Shown in pieces: positions 46,582 through 55,907 of a DNA stretch of 60,684 nt. Made by a program: the position numbers and the translations under genes. Location of the stretch: positions 1 through 60,684 of the forward strand of contig NZ_QJUO01000027.1 in NCBI RefSeq assembly GCF_004327335.1, written 5' to 3'. Below the pieces are notes generated by a model, which saw only the letters and a list, made by a program, of their open reading frames with translations, ran no database searches and was not told the origin of the DNA. Source of the stretch: Stutzerimonas kirkiae (lineage in GTDB: Bacteria > Pseudomonadota > Gammaproteobacteria > Pseudomonadales > Pseudomonadaceae). Each line of letters starts with the position of its first letter. The first letter of the stretch is position 1.

Positions 46582-47273
46582 GGCTCGCAATCATTCCTGC
46601 CCGTGGTGGCAGCAAACGCATTCCGCGCAAGAATATCAAGCCGTTCTGTGGCAAGCCGATGATCGCCTGGTCTATCGAGGCGGCATTGCAAAGCGGCTGC
46701 TTCGACCGGATCGTCGTCTCTACTGATGATGCAGAGATCGCTGAAGTCGCACGGCAGTGTGGGGCCGAAGTGCCATTCATGCGCCCGACGGAGCTATCCG
46801 ACGACCATACCGGCACCATTCCGGTGATTCGGCATGTCATAGAATGGTTCAATCACCAGGGGCTGGGCGTCGAACAGGCCTGCTGCCTCTATGCCACCGC
46901 ACCCTTTGTCAGTGCCGAGGACCTGCGCCTTGGTCTGGATATCCTGCAAGGCAACGATTGCGACTATGCTTTCTCGGTGACCAGCTACGCTTTTCCGATT
47001 CAGCGAGCCATCCGCATCAATGACGGTCGCGTCGAAATGTTTAATCCCGAACATTTCAATACCCGCTCGCAGGACCTGGAAGAGGCATTCCACGATGCCG
47101 GTCAGTTCTACTGGGGCCGTGCCGAAGCCTGGTTGCAGGGGCGGATGATCTTCACTCCGTGTTCGTTTCCGGTATTGCTGCCTCGCCATCGAGTGCAGGA
47201 TGTCGACACCCCGGAAGATTGGGTGCGTGCAGAATGGCTGTTCAAGGCCTTGAAGCAGGACCGGGAAGATTAA
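46578..47273 (+). CDS. pseF: pseudaminic acid cytidylyltransferase PseF
   Basis: A 231-residue nucleotidyltransferase that joins CMP to pseudaminic acid. The CMP-sugar synthetase signature is at the N-terminus (IPARGGSKRIPRKNIKPFCG), with STDDAEIAEVA further on and the DVDTPEDW end. CMP-legionaminate and CMP-sialate synthetases look alike; the set of pse neighbours decides. It starts in a four-base overlap with the preceding acyltransferase. Confidence 0.92.
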   Translation: MRLAIIPARGGSKRIPRKNIKPFCGKPMIAWSIEAALQSGCFDRIVVSTDDAEIAEVARQCGAEVPFMRPTELSDDHTGTIPVIRHVIEWFNHQGLGVEQACCLYATAPFVSAEDLRLGLDILQGNDCDYAFSVTSYAFPIQRAIRINDGRVEMFNPEHFNTRSQDLEEAFHDAGQFYWGRAEAWLQGRMIFTPCSFPVLLPRHRVQDVDTPEDWVRAEWLFKALKQDRED

Positions 47274-47284
47274 GGCATTGCCAT

Positions 47285-48400
47285 ATGAACGTCGTCTTTC
47301 GTACTGATGCATCGCTTCAGATTGGCACCGGCCACGTGATGCGTTGCCTGACTCTGGCCGATGTTCTTACTGCGCAGGGGGCCGATTGCCAGTTCATCTG
47401 TCGTGAGCACCAGGGCAACCTAATCGAGCAGATTCGTAACAAGGGCTATATCGCCCATGCCTTGCCAGCCCTGACTGAACCTGCAGAGGCGAGCTTGACT
47501 ACGAAAGATGAGCAGTCTCCGGCCCATATCCATTGGCTTGGTGCGACACAGGAGCAGGATGCCGAAGCATGTGTTCCTGTGCTTGCCGAACTACGCTCCG
47601 ACTGGTTGATCGTCGATCATTACGCACTGGACGTTCGTTGGGAACTCGTGCTCAAACCACACTACAAAAGCTTGATGGTGATCGATGATCTGGCTGATCG
47701 TCAGCACCAGTGCGACTTGTTGCTTGACCAGACTTTCGGTCGTGATGCCGATGATTATCAGGCCTGGGTGCCAGCCGACTGCCGACTGCTGTGTGGTTCG
47801 CAATACGCTTTGCTGCGCCCGGAGTTCTCAGCTCTGCGCCCTTACAGCCTGGCGCGTCGTGCTACGCCGCGACTGCGCAATTTGTTGATCACCATGGGGG
47901 GGGTCGATAAGGACAATGCTACTGGACGGGTGTTGGAAGCGTTGCAGGCCAGCCCGCTCCCCGCTGAATGCCAAATCACAGTTGTCATGGGGGCGGCTGC
48001 TCCATGGTTGGCGGAAGTCAGCAGTCTGGCGAAGAGTATGCCTTGGCCAATCCGGGTTCTGGTTGGGGTCAATGATATGGCGCAAATAATGGCCGACAGT
48101 GACCTGGCGATTGGCGCTGCAGGCGCCACATCCTGGGAGCGCTGCTGTCTTGGATTGCCGACAGCGATGATGGTGGTAGCCGATAACCAGAGGTACGCCG
48201 CCTGGCTGCTGGATCAGGCACAATCAGTACGGATGGTGCATCTTGATACGAGCCTTTCAAATGAGTTGGCTATTTTTATTGGTGAAGTCGCTAATTCCGA
48301 CGAATATTTAAAGCGGCTTAGTAAGAATGCAAGTTTCGTGACCGATGGTAAGGGCTGCCAGCGCGCCGCTGACTGGCTGATTTCTAGAGAGGAAGAATGA
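47285..48400 (+). CDS. pseG: UDP-2,4-diacetamido-2,4,6-trideoxy-beta-L-altropyranose hydrolase PseG
   Basis: A 371-residue GT-B-fold hydrolase that removes UDP from the diacetamido-altrose intermediate. The N-terminal RTDASLQIGTGHVMRCLTLA carries H17, the catalytic base in characterised PseG. The second domain has LLITMGGVDKDNATG and ADSDLAIGAAGATSWERCCL for UDP binding. It is somewhat longer than the usual ~280-340 residues. I start at ATG 47285. It overlaps pseH by four bases. Confidence 0.92.
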   Translation: MNVVFRTDASLQIGTGHVMRCLTLADVLTAQGADCQFICREHQGNLIEQIRNKGYIAHALPALTEPAEASLTTKDEQSPAHIHWLGATQEQDAEACVPVLAELRSDWLIVDHYALDVRWELVLKPHYKSLMVIDDLADRQHQCDLLLDQTFGRDADDYQAWVPADCRLLCGSQYALLRPEFSALRPYSLARRATPRLRNLLITMGGVDKDNATGRVLEALQASPLPAECQITVVMGAAAPWLAEVSSLAKSMPWPIRVLVGVNDMAQIMADSDLAIGAAGATSWERCCLGLPTAMMVVADNQRYAAWLLDQAQSVRMVHLDTSLSNELAIFIGEVANSDEYLKRLSKNASFVTDGKGCQRAADWLISREEE

Positions 48401-48963
48401 TGGAGAGCTCCATATTGAAATTCGGCGTGCTCCGACCTATCAATCCGGAAGAGCTCGAGTTAATGCTTGCGTGGCGAAATGCCCCAAGCGTACGAGCCAA
48501 TATGTATACTCGGCACGAAATCAGCCTCGCCGAGCATCTTGCATGGTGGTCAAGGATTCAGGGACGTAGTGACCAGAAGTATTTCATGTATGAATTTCAA
48601 GGGGCTCCCTTGGGAATTGTCGCGTTTACTGGCATCGATCGCACGAACCAGAATTCGTCATGGGCGTTCTATGCTTCTCCGCAAGCCCAGAAGGGCACAG
48701 GAAGCAAGATGGAGTTTGTCGCGTTGGAGTATGCCTTCCGCAATATACAGCTTCATAAACTGTGTTGCGAGGTCCTGGCCTTCAATACCCCCGTTATAAA
48801 GCTTCATCAGAAATTTGGATTTAAGGTTGAAGGTGTATTGCGTGAGCAACATATGGTGGACGAGGCGTTCGTCGATATTTATCGATTGGGAGTGCTGGCG
48901 TCCGAGTGGGCAGTGCAACGCGAAGAGATGTTGCATAAACTTCTAAAATTATCCAGCCTCTGA
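48397..48963 (+). CDS. pseH: UDP-4-amino-4,6-dideoxy-N-acetyl-beta-L-altrosamine N-acetyltransferase PseH
   Basis: A 188-residue GNAT acetyltransferase that acetylates the 4-amino group made by PseC. Recognised by MLAWRNAPSVRANMYTRHEI near the start (usual for PseH), the GNAT core with QKGTGSKMEFVALEYAF and the C-terminal NTPVIKLHQKFGFKVEGVLR. It uses acetyl-CoA in the cytoplasm. Overlaps pseG by four bases and precedes pseI by ten. Confidence 0.9.
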   Translation: MMESSILKFGVLRPINPEELELMLAWRNAPSVRANMYTRHEISLAEHLAWWSRIQGRSDQKYFMYEFQGAPLGIVAFTGIDRTNQNSSWAFYASPQAQKGTGSKMEFVALEYAFRNIQLHKLCCEVLAFNTPVIKLHQKFGFKVEGVLREQHMVDEAFVDIYRLGVLASEWAVQREEMLHKLLKLSSL

Positions 48964-48973
48964 GATATGATTG

Positions 48974-50026
48974 ATGACTCCGAAAATCTCTATTGCGGGC
49001 CGAGATATCGGTCTTAACTATCCGGCGTACATAATCGCTGAGATGTCGGCTAACCATAACGGTCGTCTGGAAACCGCGCTAAAAATCATTGAAGAAGCCA
49101 AGAAGGCTGGCGCCGACGCACTCAAGCTGCAGACCTATACAGCAGACACCATCACACTGGATTGCGACTCCGAGGAGTTTCAGATCCACGGTGGCCTCTG
49201 GGATGGTAAAAATCTTTATCAGCTCTACCAAGAAGCGCAAATGCCTTGGGAATGGCATCGGCCTTTGTTCGAATATGCGCATAAGCTGGGTATCACCATT
49301 TTCAGTTCGCCGTTCGACAATACTGCCGTTGACTTGCTGGAAAGCCTTAATGTTCCGGCGTACAAAATCGCCTCGTTCGAGGCCGTAGACCTGCCCTTGA
49401 TCAAGTACGTGGCCAGCACTGGCAAGCCCATGATTATTTCCACCGGCATGGCTGATGCTGATGAGATTGCCGAAGCAGTCGAAACTGCACGCGAAGGGGG
49501 GTGTAAGGAACTGGCCGTGCTGCATTGCGTCAGCGGCTATCCGGCGCCTGCCGAGGACTACAACCTGCGCACCATTCCCGACATGATCGCGCGGTACGGC
49601 CTGGTGACCGGGCTTTCCGATCACACCTTGGATAACACCACCGCCATTACCAGTGTGGCATTGGGCGTTTCGATCATCGAAAAGCACTTTACCCTTGACC
49701 GTTCCGGTGGCGGCCCCGACGACAGCTTCTCGCTGGAGCCTCAGGAGTTGGCTGTACTGTGTCGTGATACCAGAACAGCTTGGCAGGCGCTGGGGCGGGT
49801 TGACTATGGGCGTAAGTCCAGTGAGCAAGGAAATGTCAAATTCCGTCGCTCACTGTATTTCGTAAAGGATATAAAGAAGGGGGATGTGATTACTTTCGAT
49901 ACGGTGCGCAGTGTGCGTCCCGGCTTTGGCCTGTCTCCAAAGTATCTTGATAAAATTATCGGCAAGAAGGCTGCCATGGATATTAAGGCTAATACTGCCG
50001 TGAGTGCTGAGACTTTCAAAGCTTGA
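48974..50026 (+). CDS. pseI: pseudaminic acid synthase PseI
   Basis: A 350-residue NeuB-family synthase condensing 6-deoxy-altdiNAc with phosphoenolpyruvate. NeuB-type motifs are IIAEMSANHNGRLETALKII, ALKLQTYTADTITLD, and GLSDHTLDN with EKHFTLDRSGGGPDDSFSLEP; the last ~60 residues form the SAF domain (FRRSLYFVKDIKKGDVI). I start at ATG 48974; a TTG three bases earlier is also in frame. Legionaminic and sialic acid synthases are close, but the PseB/C/G set fixes the product. Confidence 0.93.
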   Translation: MTPKISIAGRDIGLNYPAYIIAEMSANHNGRLETALKIIEEAKKAGADALKLQTYTADTITLDCDSEEFQIHGGLWDGKNLYQLYQEAQMPWEWHRPLFEYAHKLGITIFSSPFDNTAVDLLESLNVPAYKIASFEAVDLPLIKYVASTGKPMIISTGMADADEIAEAVETAREGGCKELAVLHCVSGYPAPAEDYNLRTIPDMIARYGLVTGLSDHTLDNTTAITSVALGVSIIEKHFTLDRSGGGPDDSFSLEPQELAVLCRDTRTAWQALGRVDYGRKSSEQGNVKFRRSLYFVKDIKKGDVITFDTVRSVRPGFGLSPKYLDKIIGKKAAMDIKANTAVSAETFKA

Positions 50027-50135
50027 GGCTATGAGCGGCTCAGCTGGTGGTGCCAACAGCTTTTTGCTAAGGATTTTGATCCAGCTGCTGGGTTTGCTCA
50101 CGGTCGGTATCCAGCGTTCACTACTCTAAAGGTTA

Positions 50136-51491
50136 ATGGCTGGCAAGATGAAATTTGCATTTATTGAAAATCGTTACAAGACAATATTTTGGGCTGAATT
50201 GGCGAAAGAGTTACGCCTACTGAATTGTGCTGTTACATGGTTGGTTCAAAATCCGGTTTTTTCTCCTGTTGGGGAACCGATGGATACAGTATTTAACATG
50301 CCTTTCCCTAGTCGTTCTGATCTGGTTATGACTTCTGATGCCGGCTCGTTGGGAAAAGCGCGTAAAGCAGATCGCTATATAAATTATTTTGGCGGATCCG
50401 ATCGACATTATGGATACTACAAGTCTTTAATAAAAGCGTGGCTTGACCGTGAGCGACCAGATGTTGTCGTCGGAGAAAGTACATTGTTCCATGAGTTGAT
50501 TGTGATCAGTGTCTGCCGTGATAGGGGCATTCCATATCTACATCCGAGTATGCCCGGTTATCCTGGTGGTCGTTACTCTATATACAGCTACGACAGTAAG
50601 GAAACGGTGGGGCTAAATAGCAAGGTGCCCTGTGATGCTGATTGCTTGGCAATGGCGGAGGCTATTCGCAAGCGTGAGCGCATACCTGATTACATGATTC
50701 CCCCCACTGGCAGGGAACCTGAACGTAGTCATCCCTTGCCGCGTTCAATGAAGGATCGTCTGATAATACTGCGCGGTTATGTGGCGGGTGAGCGTTACAA
50801 CACGCCCGCTCCATGGCGAAAGTGGCTGCTCGACAGGCAGGTGCAGCGGCGCCTGAAGGTATGGCAACAGATAGCCTCAGACAAGTCCTTGGAGGGCAAG
50901 GGATTGCGCCTTGCGCTTTACCCCTTGCAGATACAACCGGAAGCCAACCTCGATGTTTGGGGCCAGGAATTTCGCGATCAGGCGAAGCTGGTTATCCAAC
51001 TTGCCGATGCATTACCTGAAGGCTGGCATCTGCGGGTCAAGGCCAATCCTAAGTCAAAGTATGAACTCAGCGACGGATTGCTGGATGTCCTGCGCTCCCA
51101 TCCCAAGGTGTCGCCGATCCCGCTTATGGACAGCATGGCTTCGGTGCTTGCTGAAGTCGATCTGGTCTGCACCGTTACTGGCACAGTCGCGGTGGAATGC
51201 GTGCTTTCAGGCAAACCCTTGGTACAGTTTGGACCGAGTGTGGTTGATCATGGTTCGGGGTGCGAGCAGTTGAGGTCAGCTGTCGAGATCGCTGATGTGG
51301 CTAGGAGTATCGAAGCCAATCGTTACAGACTCGCGACGGATGAAAGTCGTATAAATCTGGTGAGAAAGTTATATGCCACAACTTTTCCTGGTAAGGTGTC
51401 TGATCCGGTAAACTTACCTTCCGTTATGGCTGTGGATAATGTTAGATCAGTCGCCAATACAATTCTTGAGGTGGCCAAAGGATGCGTCTGA
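50136..51491 (+). CDS. capsule-polysaccharide-type glycosyltransferase, possible pseudaminyltransferase
   Basis: A 451-residue protein that resembles the Capsule_synth (KpsS/LipB-like) family. The N-terminal MKFAFIENRYKTIFW, LYPLQIQPEANLDVWGQEFR, ALPEGWHLRVKANPKSK and VCTVTGTVAVECVLSGKPLV blocks fit a GT-B transferase of the kind using CMP-linked nonulosonates or Kdo. Being next to the complete CMP-pseudaminate pathway, it is a good candidate to add pseudaminic acid. The start is uncertain: ATG 50136 has AAAGG only three bases before; MKFAFIEN at 50148 is the more family-like N-terminus. It overlaps the next gene by 10 bases. Confidence 0.7.
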   Translation: MAGKMKFAFIENRYKTIFWAELAKELRLLNCAVTWLVQNPVFSPVGEPMDTVFNMPFPSRSDLVMTSDAGSLGKARKADRYINYFGGSDRHYGYYKSLIKAWLDRERPDVVVGESTLFHELIVISVCRDRGIPYLHPSMPGYPGGRYSIYSYDSKETVGLNSKVPCDADCLAMAEAIRKRERIPDYMIPPTGREPERSHPLPRSMKDRLIILRGYVAGERYNTPAPWRKWLLDRQVQRRLKVWQQIASDKSLEGKGLRLALYPLQIQPEANLDVWGQEFRDQAKLVIQLADALPEGWHLRVKANPKSKYELSDGLLDVLRSHPKVSPIPLMDSMASVLAEVDLVCTVTGTVAVECVLSGKPLVQFGPSVVDHGSGCEQLRSAVEIADVARSIEANRYRLATDESRINLVRKLYATTFPGKVSDPVNLPSVMAVDNVRSVANTILEVAKGCV

Positions 51492-52243
51492 AGGTTTTTG
51501 TTACGGGTTTTTTTTGTTTTATTTTACCTCCATGCGAATTCAAGAACTGGTTGTTGAGTGTCTTTGGGTGGCAAATGGGGAGCAACTGCAGAGTAGGCTT
51601 TTCGTGGATTAGTACTAAAAGGGTGAGGCTGGCCAATGGTGCGCGAGTCGGACATGCCAATCTGATAGTGGCAGATGCTCTTTTCCTGGCCAATAATGCA
51701 TATATTGGCCATCTTAATCGAGTGACGGGACCACTATGGCTGGTTCTTGATGAGCAGGCTGGCGTAGGCAATCAAAACAAGATTGTACGCGCCCAAAATG
51801 GGGTGAGTTGGGGACATGCAATTTGTAGACTGGGTAAATGGTCGAAAATTACTGTTGAGCACATAGTGGATTGCACTCGTAGTGTCACTATTGGTGATTA
51901 CTCGATATTGGCAGGACGCGGTAGTCAGCTATGGACTCATGGCTATTTGCATGCGCCTCAAGGGTTGGGTCGTTTTCGTATCGATGGCTCCATTCGCATC
52001 GGCAGTAACGTCTATATTGGCTCGGCCTGTGTTTTCAATGCGGGTGTGCATGTTGCTGACGCCATCACTATAGGAGCTTCTTCGTGCGTTGCGCGGTCAC
52101 TGGATGTGCCTGGGCTGTATGTCAGCCAGCCGCTGCGGCATATTGAACTCAATTACGAGGAGGCTGCTCGTCGTCATCCGGAAGTCCAGGTGGAAGGGCT
52201 GGTTGAGCGTGTTGTGAACAAGCACTCGTCGATCAAACCATAA
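51482..52243 (+). CDS. left-handed beta-helix acyltransferase
   Basis: A 253-residue hexapeptide-repeat protein. Repeated turns are seen at IGDYSILAGRGSQ, IRIGSNVYIGSACVFNAGVHV and AITIGASSCVARS, with a WTHGYLH segment likely to hold the catalytic His. It is similar in type to WcaF/Vat-like acetyltransferases; a role in O-acetylating the repeat unit is inferred. The gene starts within the end of the glycosyltransferase gene and its stop overlaps the flippase start by one base (TAATG), consistent with a single transcript. Confidence 0.75.
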   Translation: MRLKVFVTGFFCFILPPCEFKNWLLSVFGWQMGSNCRVGFSWISTKRVRLANGARVGHANLIVADALFLANNAYIGHLNRVTGPLWLVLDEQAGVGNQNKIVRAQNGVSWGHAICRLGKWSKITVEHIVDCTRSVTIGDYSILAGRGSQLWTHGYLHAPQGLGRFRIDGSIRIGSNVYIGSACVFNAGVHVADAITIGASSCVARSLDVPGLYVSQPLRHIELNYEEAARRHPEVQVEGLVERVVNKHSSIKP

Positions 52244-53514
52244 TGCGACTGATACTATATCTAGGCCAGCATGGTCTGATCTTTGTCTTGGCCAAGTCGG
52301 CAGTTTTGATTGCCCCATTGCTGGCCGCAGGACTTCTGAGTCAGAGTTTGTATGGGACGGTCGAGTGGTGGTTGGCTCTCTCATTGTCTTTCGGACCGTT
52401 GCTGGCAATGGGGGCGCCAGGCTTGATTGCCTATGGCACTTTGGGTGACAAGTTTCGTCGGCATGTTCGTACTGCAACAGTATTTGTACTGATCGCGGTG
52501 ACTGTGCTCTTGCTACTGGCTTTGGCAATGCCCTTGCTAGGCTTAGACTGGAAAAGCTCATTTTACGGTCCTGTGGCATTGCAATGCGCTGTAGTTGCTC
52601 TGCAGATGACACTCTCTGCCCGGCTCAAAGGGTTGGGGAAAGGGGCCTGGGCCTCTTTGGTAGAGAGTACGCTCTACCTGAGTCTGTTGTGTGCACTGCT
52701 ACTCAACTGGCAAGGCTTTGATTTTATTCTCTCGTTCATGGGGCTATTGCTGTTTGCCTGCAGTTTATTGATAGGAGGGGTGATTAGATTTTTACCTGTA
52801 CCCAGCCTTTCTCGCTGGCAAAGGCGCAATTATCGTGCGTTTCTGCGTGTAGGCCTGCATTTCATGGCAGGCAGTACATTGATGGGGATATTCATGGCAT
52901 TGCCGCGAATCTCGCTTGGCCTTCTTGCCTCGCCCGAGAAGGTGGCAGAGTTTGCCCTGGTATTTCGCTGGCTTTCTATATCCATCGTCGCCCATCAGTT
53001 CATAAGTACGGTTTTCTTTCGCACGATATTTACTGATATAGACACACGGAAGCGTGACCGTATGCTTTCATCGGCAGTGCTCTTGGTCGCATTTGGTACG
53101 GTGAGCATTGTATTTGCACTGTATATTGCTCAAGCTCTTAACTTACCATTGCCTATTCCCACGTCAATGGAGTTGGTATGGTCGATGTCTATCGTCATGG
53201 TCATGTGGTCTGCCACTGCCTGTTTTGAAGGTAGTCTGTACCGCGAAGGCGCTTCTCTAGCCCAGATACGAGCTATTGTGTCTGGTCTGTTTGTCCAGAT
53301 ACTTGTTCTGGCCCTTGTGGCTGTGCTTGCCTCTGGAAATGTATTGCTCTACGGCGTGAGCTATGCTTGGCTTTTGGGGCTTGTTATAACTATTGCTGTG
53401 CAAAATTTGGCTTTGCGTATTGCTGGTCAAGAGATGTTTTTTCTACTGAGGGTGGTAAGTGGTTGTTTGATATTATTTGTAGCTTCTGCTTTTGCAGCTC
53501 TCTGGATTGTATGA
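52243..53514 (+). CDS. wzx: O-antigen flippase (Wzx-like)
   Basis: A 423-residue integral membrane protein with about 12 hydrophobic helices, of the MATE/polysaccharide-transport superfamily (Wzx). It would flip the undecaprenyl-linked repeat unit to the periplasm. The assignment rests on topology, size and position; sequence conservation in this class is low. It is more A+T-rich than the housekeeping genes. Functionally it would replace the decayed flippase at 43041-43753. An 88-base A+T-rich gap follows. Confidence 0.75.
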   Translation: MRLILYLGQHGLIFVLAKSAVLIAPLLAAGLLSQSLYGTVEWWLALSLSFGPLLAMGAPGLIAYGTLGDKFRRHVRTATVFVLIAVTVLLLLALAMPLLGLDWKSSFYGPVALQCAVVALQMTLSARLKGLGKGAWASLVESTLYLSLLCALLLNWQGFDFILSFMGLLLFACSLLIGGVIRFLPVPSLSRWQRRNYRAFLRVGLHFMAGSTLMGIFMALPRISLGLLASPEKVAEFALVFRWLSISIVAHQFISTVFFRTIFTDIDTRKRDRMLSSAVLLVAFGTVSIVFALYIAQALNLPLPIPTSMELVWSMSIVMVMWSATACFEGSLYREGASLAQIRAIVSGLFVQILVLALVAVLASGNVLLYGVSYAWLLGLVITIAVQNLALRIAGQEMFFLLRVVSGCLILFVASAFAALWIV

Positions 53515-53602
53515 TCTTAGTGTTGCCTGAAATGTGTATGGTTGATTCTTGATATTTCCGATGGTGCTATTTGGTTTATATGGGGTATGAAAAATATTTG
53601 GT

Positions 53603-54799
53603 ATGGTATTTAAGTTATCTGAAATCATGACTTTAAGGAGTCTCGGACAAAAAACTTACCATATTTTGGTTTTTTTGCTGTTCTTGACATATGCTTTTCT
53701 TGATGGCCCCAAGAGAGTGATTTCTTTGCTTATCGCTGTCACGGTGGTGTTGTTGATTTCCTTTTTCCTTTTACGGAAGAAGTGGAGTTTGCATGTTGGG
53801 CGGCGAAATTTTTTACTTTTTTTATCTGTGTTTGGCTTGTTTTCTTTGTTTTTATTGGGGCAACTTTTTTGGGGGTTGAATTCTCATTCTTTTGTGATTG
53901 CGGCGCCAGTTGCAATTTTTTTCATGCTCGCTTTTTCTGACAAGAAAAGAGTTGAAGATGTCTTGTTTTTCTCTGTTCTGGTGATTGTCCTTTTGGCTGT
54001 CATAGAGAAGATTACTGGGAGCTATATTTTTGTTGCGGAGTCTTCAACGGTTGCAGTTGATGGTTCTGCTGGGGTCGTTCTTGATGAGGCACTTTTTGCA
54101 GGCGCCGCAGGTTTGTTACGAGCAAAATCTATTTTTTTAGGTCCGCTTTCTTTGTCTGCATTTCTTATAGGTTCTGCCATAGTTTTGCGAAAAAATAAAA
54201 TTGCTGTTGGTTTGTGTTTCTTGGGTGTTGTCTTGGCAATTTCAAGGACTGGTATATTTTTGGTTTTCCTTGTTTTTTTGGTTATGTTGTTTTCTGCTGA
54301 AAATAAAAATAAAGGGGTTAAGGTTTTTGTTTCGACGTTTGCTTTGTTTTCTTTTGTCTGTATTTCTCTGGCGTTGAATTCTGAAGTCTTGAGCAGGGTT
54401 CATGACGCGCTGGACTTTTCTGGAGGGTCTTCTACAAATAACGCAAGAGTTTACTTCTGGTCTATGGCTTTTACGGAGTTATCCAATTATTCGTTTTCTC
54501 AGGTTGTTTTAGGTGAGAATGGATTTTATCGATCTGTATATAATAATAATGCTGAAAGTGGCTGGCTGACGCTGTTGCTGGATTTTGGTGTGTTGGGGGT
54601 CTCCTTTTATCTGCTTCCCTTGGTTTTTATTTTCCTCAAGACGCCTTTCTTTGATGTTAGGATGATGGTTTTAATTTTGTTTGTTGCGAATTCGGTATTT
54701 ACCTTCTGTTATGGTGTTACTGGTTGCTTTATTTACTGGCTGGTTGTTTATTGTCTTAGTAATTGGGAGCGAGAGAATGCGAGTAGCTATTATTCATGA
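53603..54799 (+). CDS. wzy: O-antigen polymerase (Wzy-like)
   Basis: A 398-residue membrane protein with some ten or more hydrophobic helices and a larger loop around residues 270-320. The block ISRTGIFLVFLVFL and the late ESGWLTLLLDFGVLGVSFYL match the Wzy_C/O-antigen ligase-polymerase type. It is the most A+T-rich gene of the window (long T runs, e.g. around 53820 and 54120), a trait common to wzy genes. The start could also be the ATG at 53627; no strong Shine-Dalgarno is seen for either. Its last 23 bases overlap the following glycosyltransferase. Confidence 0.75.
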   Translation: MVFKLSEIMTLRSLGQKTYHILVFLLFLTYAFLDGPKRVISLLIAVTVVLLISFFLLRKKWSLHVGRRNFLLFLSVFGLFSLFLLGQLFWGLNSHSFVIAAPVAIFFMLAFSDKKRVEDVLFFSVLVIVLLAVIEKITGSYIFVAESSTVAVDGSAGVVLDEALFAGAAGLLRAKSIFLGPLSLSAFLIGSAIVLRKNKIAVGLCFLGVVLAISRTGIFLVFLVFLVMLFSAENKNKGVKVFVSTFALFSFVCISLALNSEVLSRVHDALDFSGGSSTNNARVYFWSMAFTELSNYSFSQVVLGENGFYRSVYNNNAESGWLTLLLDFGVLGVSFYLLPLVFIFLKTPFFDVRMMVLILFVANSVFTFCYGVTGCFIYWLVVYCLSNWERENASSYYS

Positions 54800-55907
54800 C
54801 TGGTTGGTGACTATTGCTGGTGCCGAAAAGGTACTGGCAGAAATTATAGCGTTGTACCCTGATGCGGACCTTTTTTCGATGGTCGATTTTCTCAGTGATA
54901 GTCAGAGAATGGCCCTGTCAGGTAAGATGGCTACAACCTCGTTTATCCAATCTCTGCCGAAAGCCAGGACAAAGTATCGCACCTATCTACCACTGATGCC
55001 CTTGGCGGTTGAGCAGTTCGATTTATCTGCGTACGATCTGATCATCAGCAGCAGTCATGCGGTTGCCAAAGGTGTCATTACTGGTCCGGATCAGGTGCAT
55101 ATCTGTTATTGCCATTCGCCCATCCGCTATGCATGGGACATGCAATCGCAATACCTAGAAGAAGCTGGCCTAGCCGAGGGATTGAAGAGCTGGGTGGCGC
55201 GTGTTCTGCTGCATCGCATCCGTAATTGGGATTATCGCACTGCAAATGGCGTTGACCACTTCATATCCAATAGTGATTACATTGCCCGTCGAATCAATAA
55301 GGTCTATAGACGCAGTGCTGACACTATTTATCCAAATGTCGCTGTCGAAGACTTTCCGTTGAAAGCAGAGAAGGAAGATTTTTATCTTGCAGCATCCCGC
55401 ATGGTCCCCTATAAGAAAATTGATCTTATCGTTCGTGCTTTTTCCAAAATGCCTGACAAAAAGCTTATCGTCATTGGCGATGGACCTCAATTTGAAAAGG
55501 TGAAGCAGGCTGCTGCACCGAATATCTTGATTATGGGATACCAGTCGTTCGAGATCCTTCGTGATCATATGCAACGGGCCAGAGCATTTATTTTCGCAGC
55601 TGAGGAGGATTTCGGGATCATGCCCGTGGAAGCTCAAGCATGTGGTACTCCCGTCATTGCCTTCAGTAAAGGCGGGGTGTTGGAGACGGTGGTTGATGGA
55701 AAAACTGGAGTGTTTTTTCACGAGCAGACGGAAAAGTCTATTCAAGCGGCAGTCGGGAGATTCGAGCAGGAGTTTCAATTTGATCCTGATGCTATAAGGC
55801 TGCATGCATGTTCCTTTTCAACAGAGCGATTTAAGACTCAATTCAAATCTTTTGTCGAACAGAAAAGTGAAGAGTTTTTCCAATTCAGGAAAATTGAACA
55901 TGTCTAA
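54777..55907 (+). CDS. GT4-family glycosyltransferase (WbaZ/MtfB-like, possible mannosyltransferase)
   Basis: A 376-residue GT-B glycosyltransferase. The N-terminal [19 protein letters not shown] and middle [19 protein letters not shown] are characteristic of WbaZ/MtfB-type GT4 enzymes, and the donor site shows [17 protein letters not shown], then [20 protein letters not shown] with the EX7E acid pair. The manC-type gene directly after suggests GDP-mannose (or a GDP-mannose-derived sugar) as donor. ATG 54777 is preceded by GGGAG. It overlaps manC by eight bases. Confidence 0.82.
   Translation: MRVAIIHDWLVTIAGAEKVLAEIIALYPDADLFSMVDFLSDSQRMALSGKMATTSFIQSLPKARTKYRTYLPLMPLAVEQFDLSAYDLIISSSHAVAKGVITGPDQVHICYCHSPIRYAWDMQSQYLEEAGLAEGLKSWVARVLLHRIRNWDYRTANGVDHFISNSDYIARRINKVYRRSADTIYPNVAVEDFPLKAEKEDFYLAASRMVPYKKIDLIVRAFSKMPDKKLIVIGDGPQFEKVKQAAAPNILIMGYQSFEILRDHMQRARAFIFAAEEDFGIMPVEAQACGTPVIAFSKGGVLETVVDGKTGVFFHEQTEKSIQAAVGRFEQEFQFDPDAIRLHACSFSTERFKTQFKSFVEQKSEEFFQFRKIEHV

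Noticed and set aside
50027..50135. Small 32-codon peptide (from ATG 50031) between pseI and the glycosyltransferase
   Set aside because: The gap is open in more than one frame, there is no ribosome binding site, and no resemblance to known proteins was seen.
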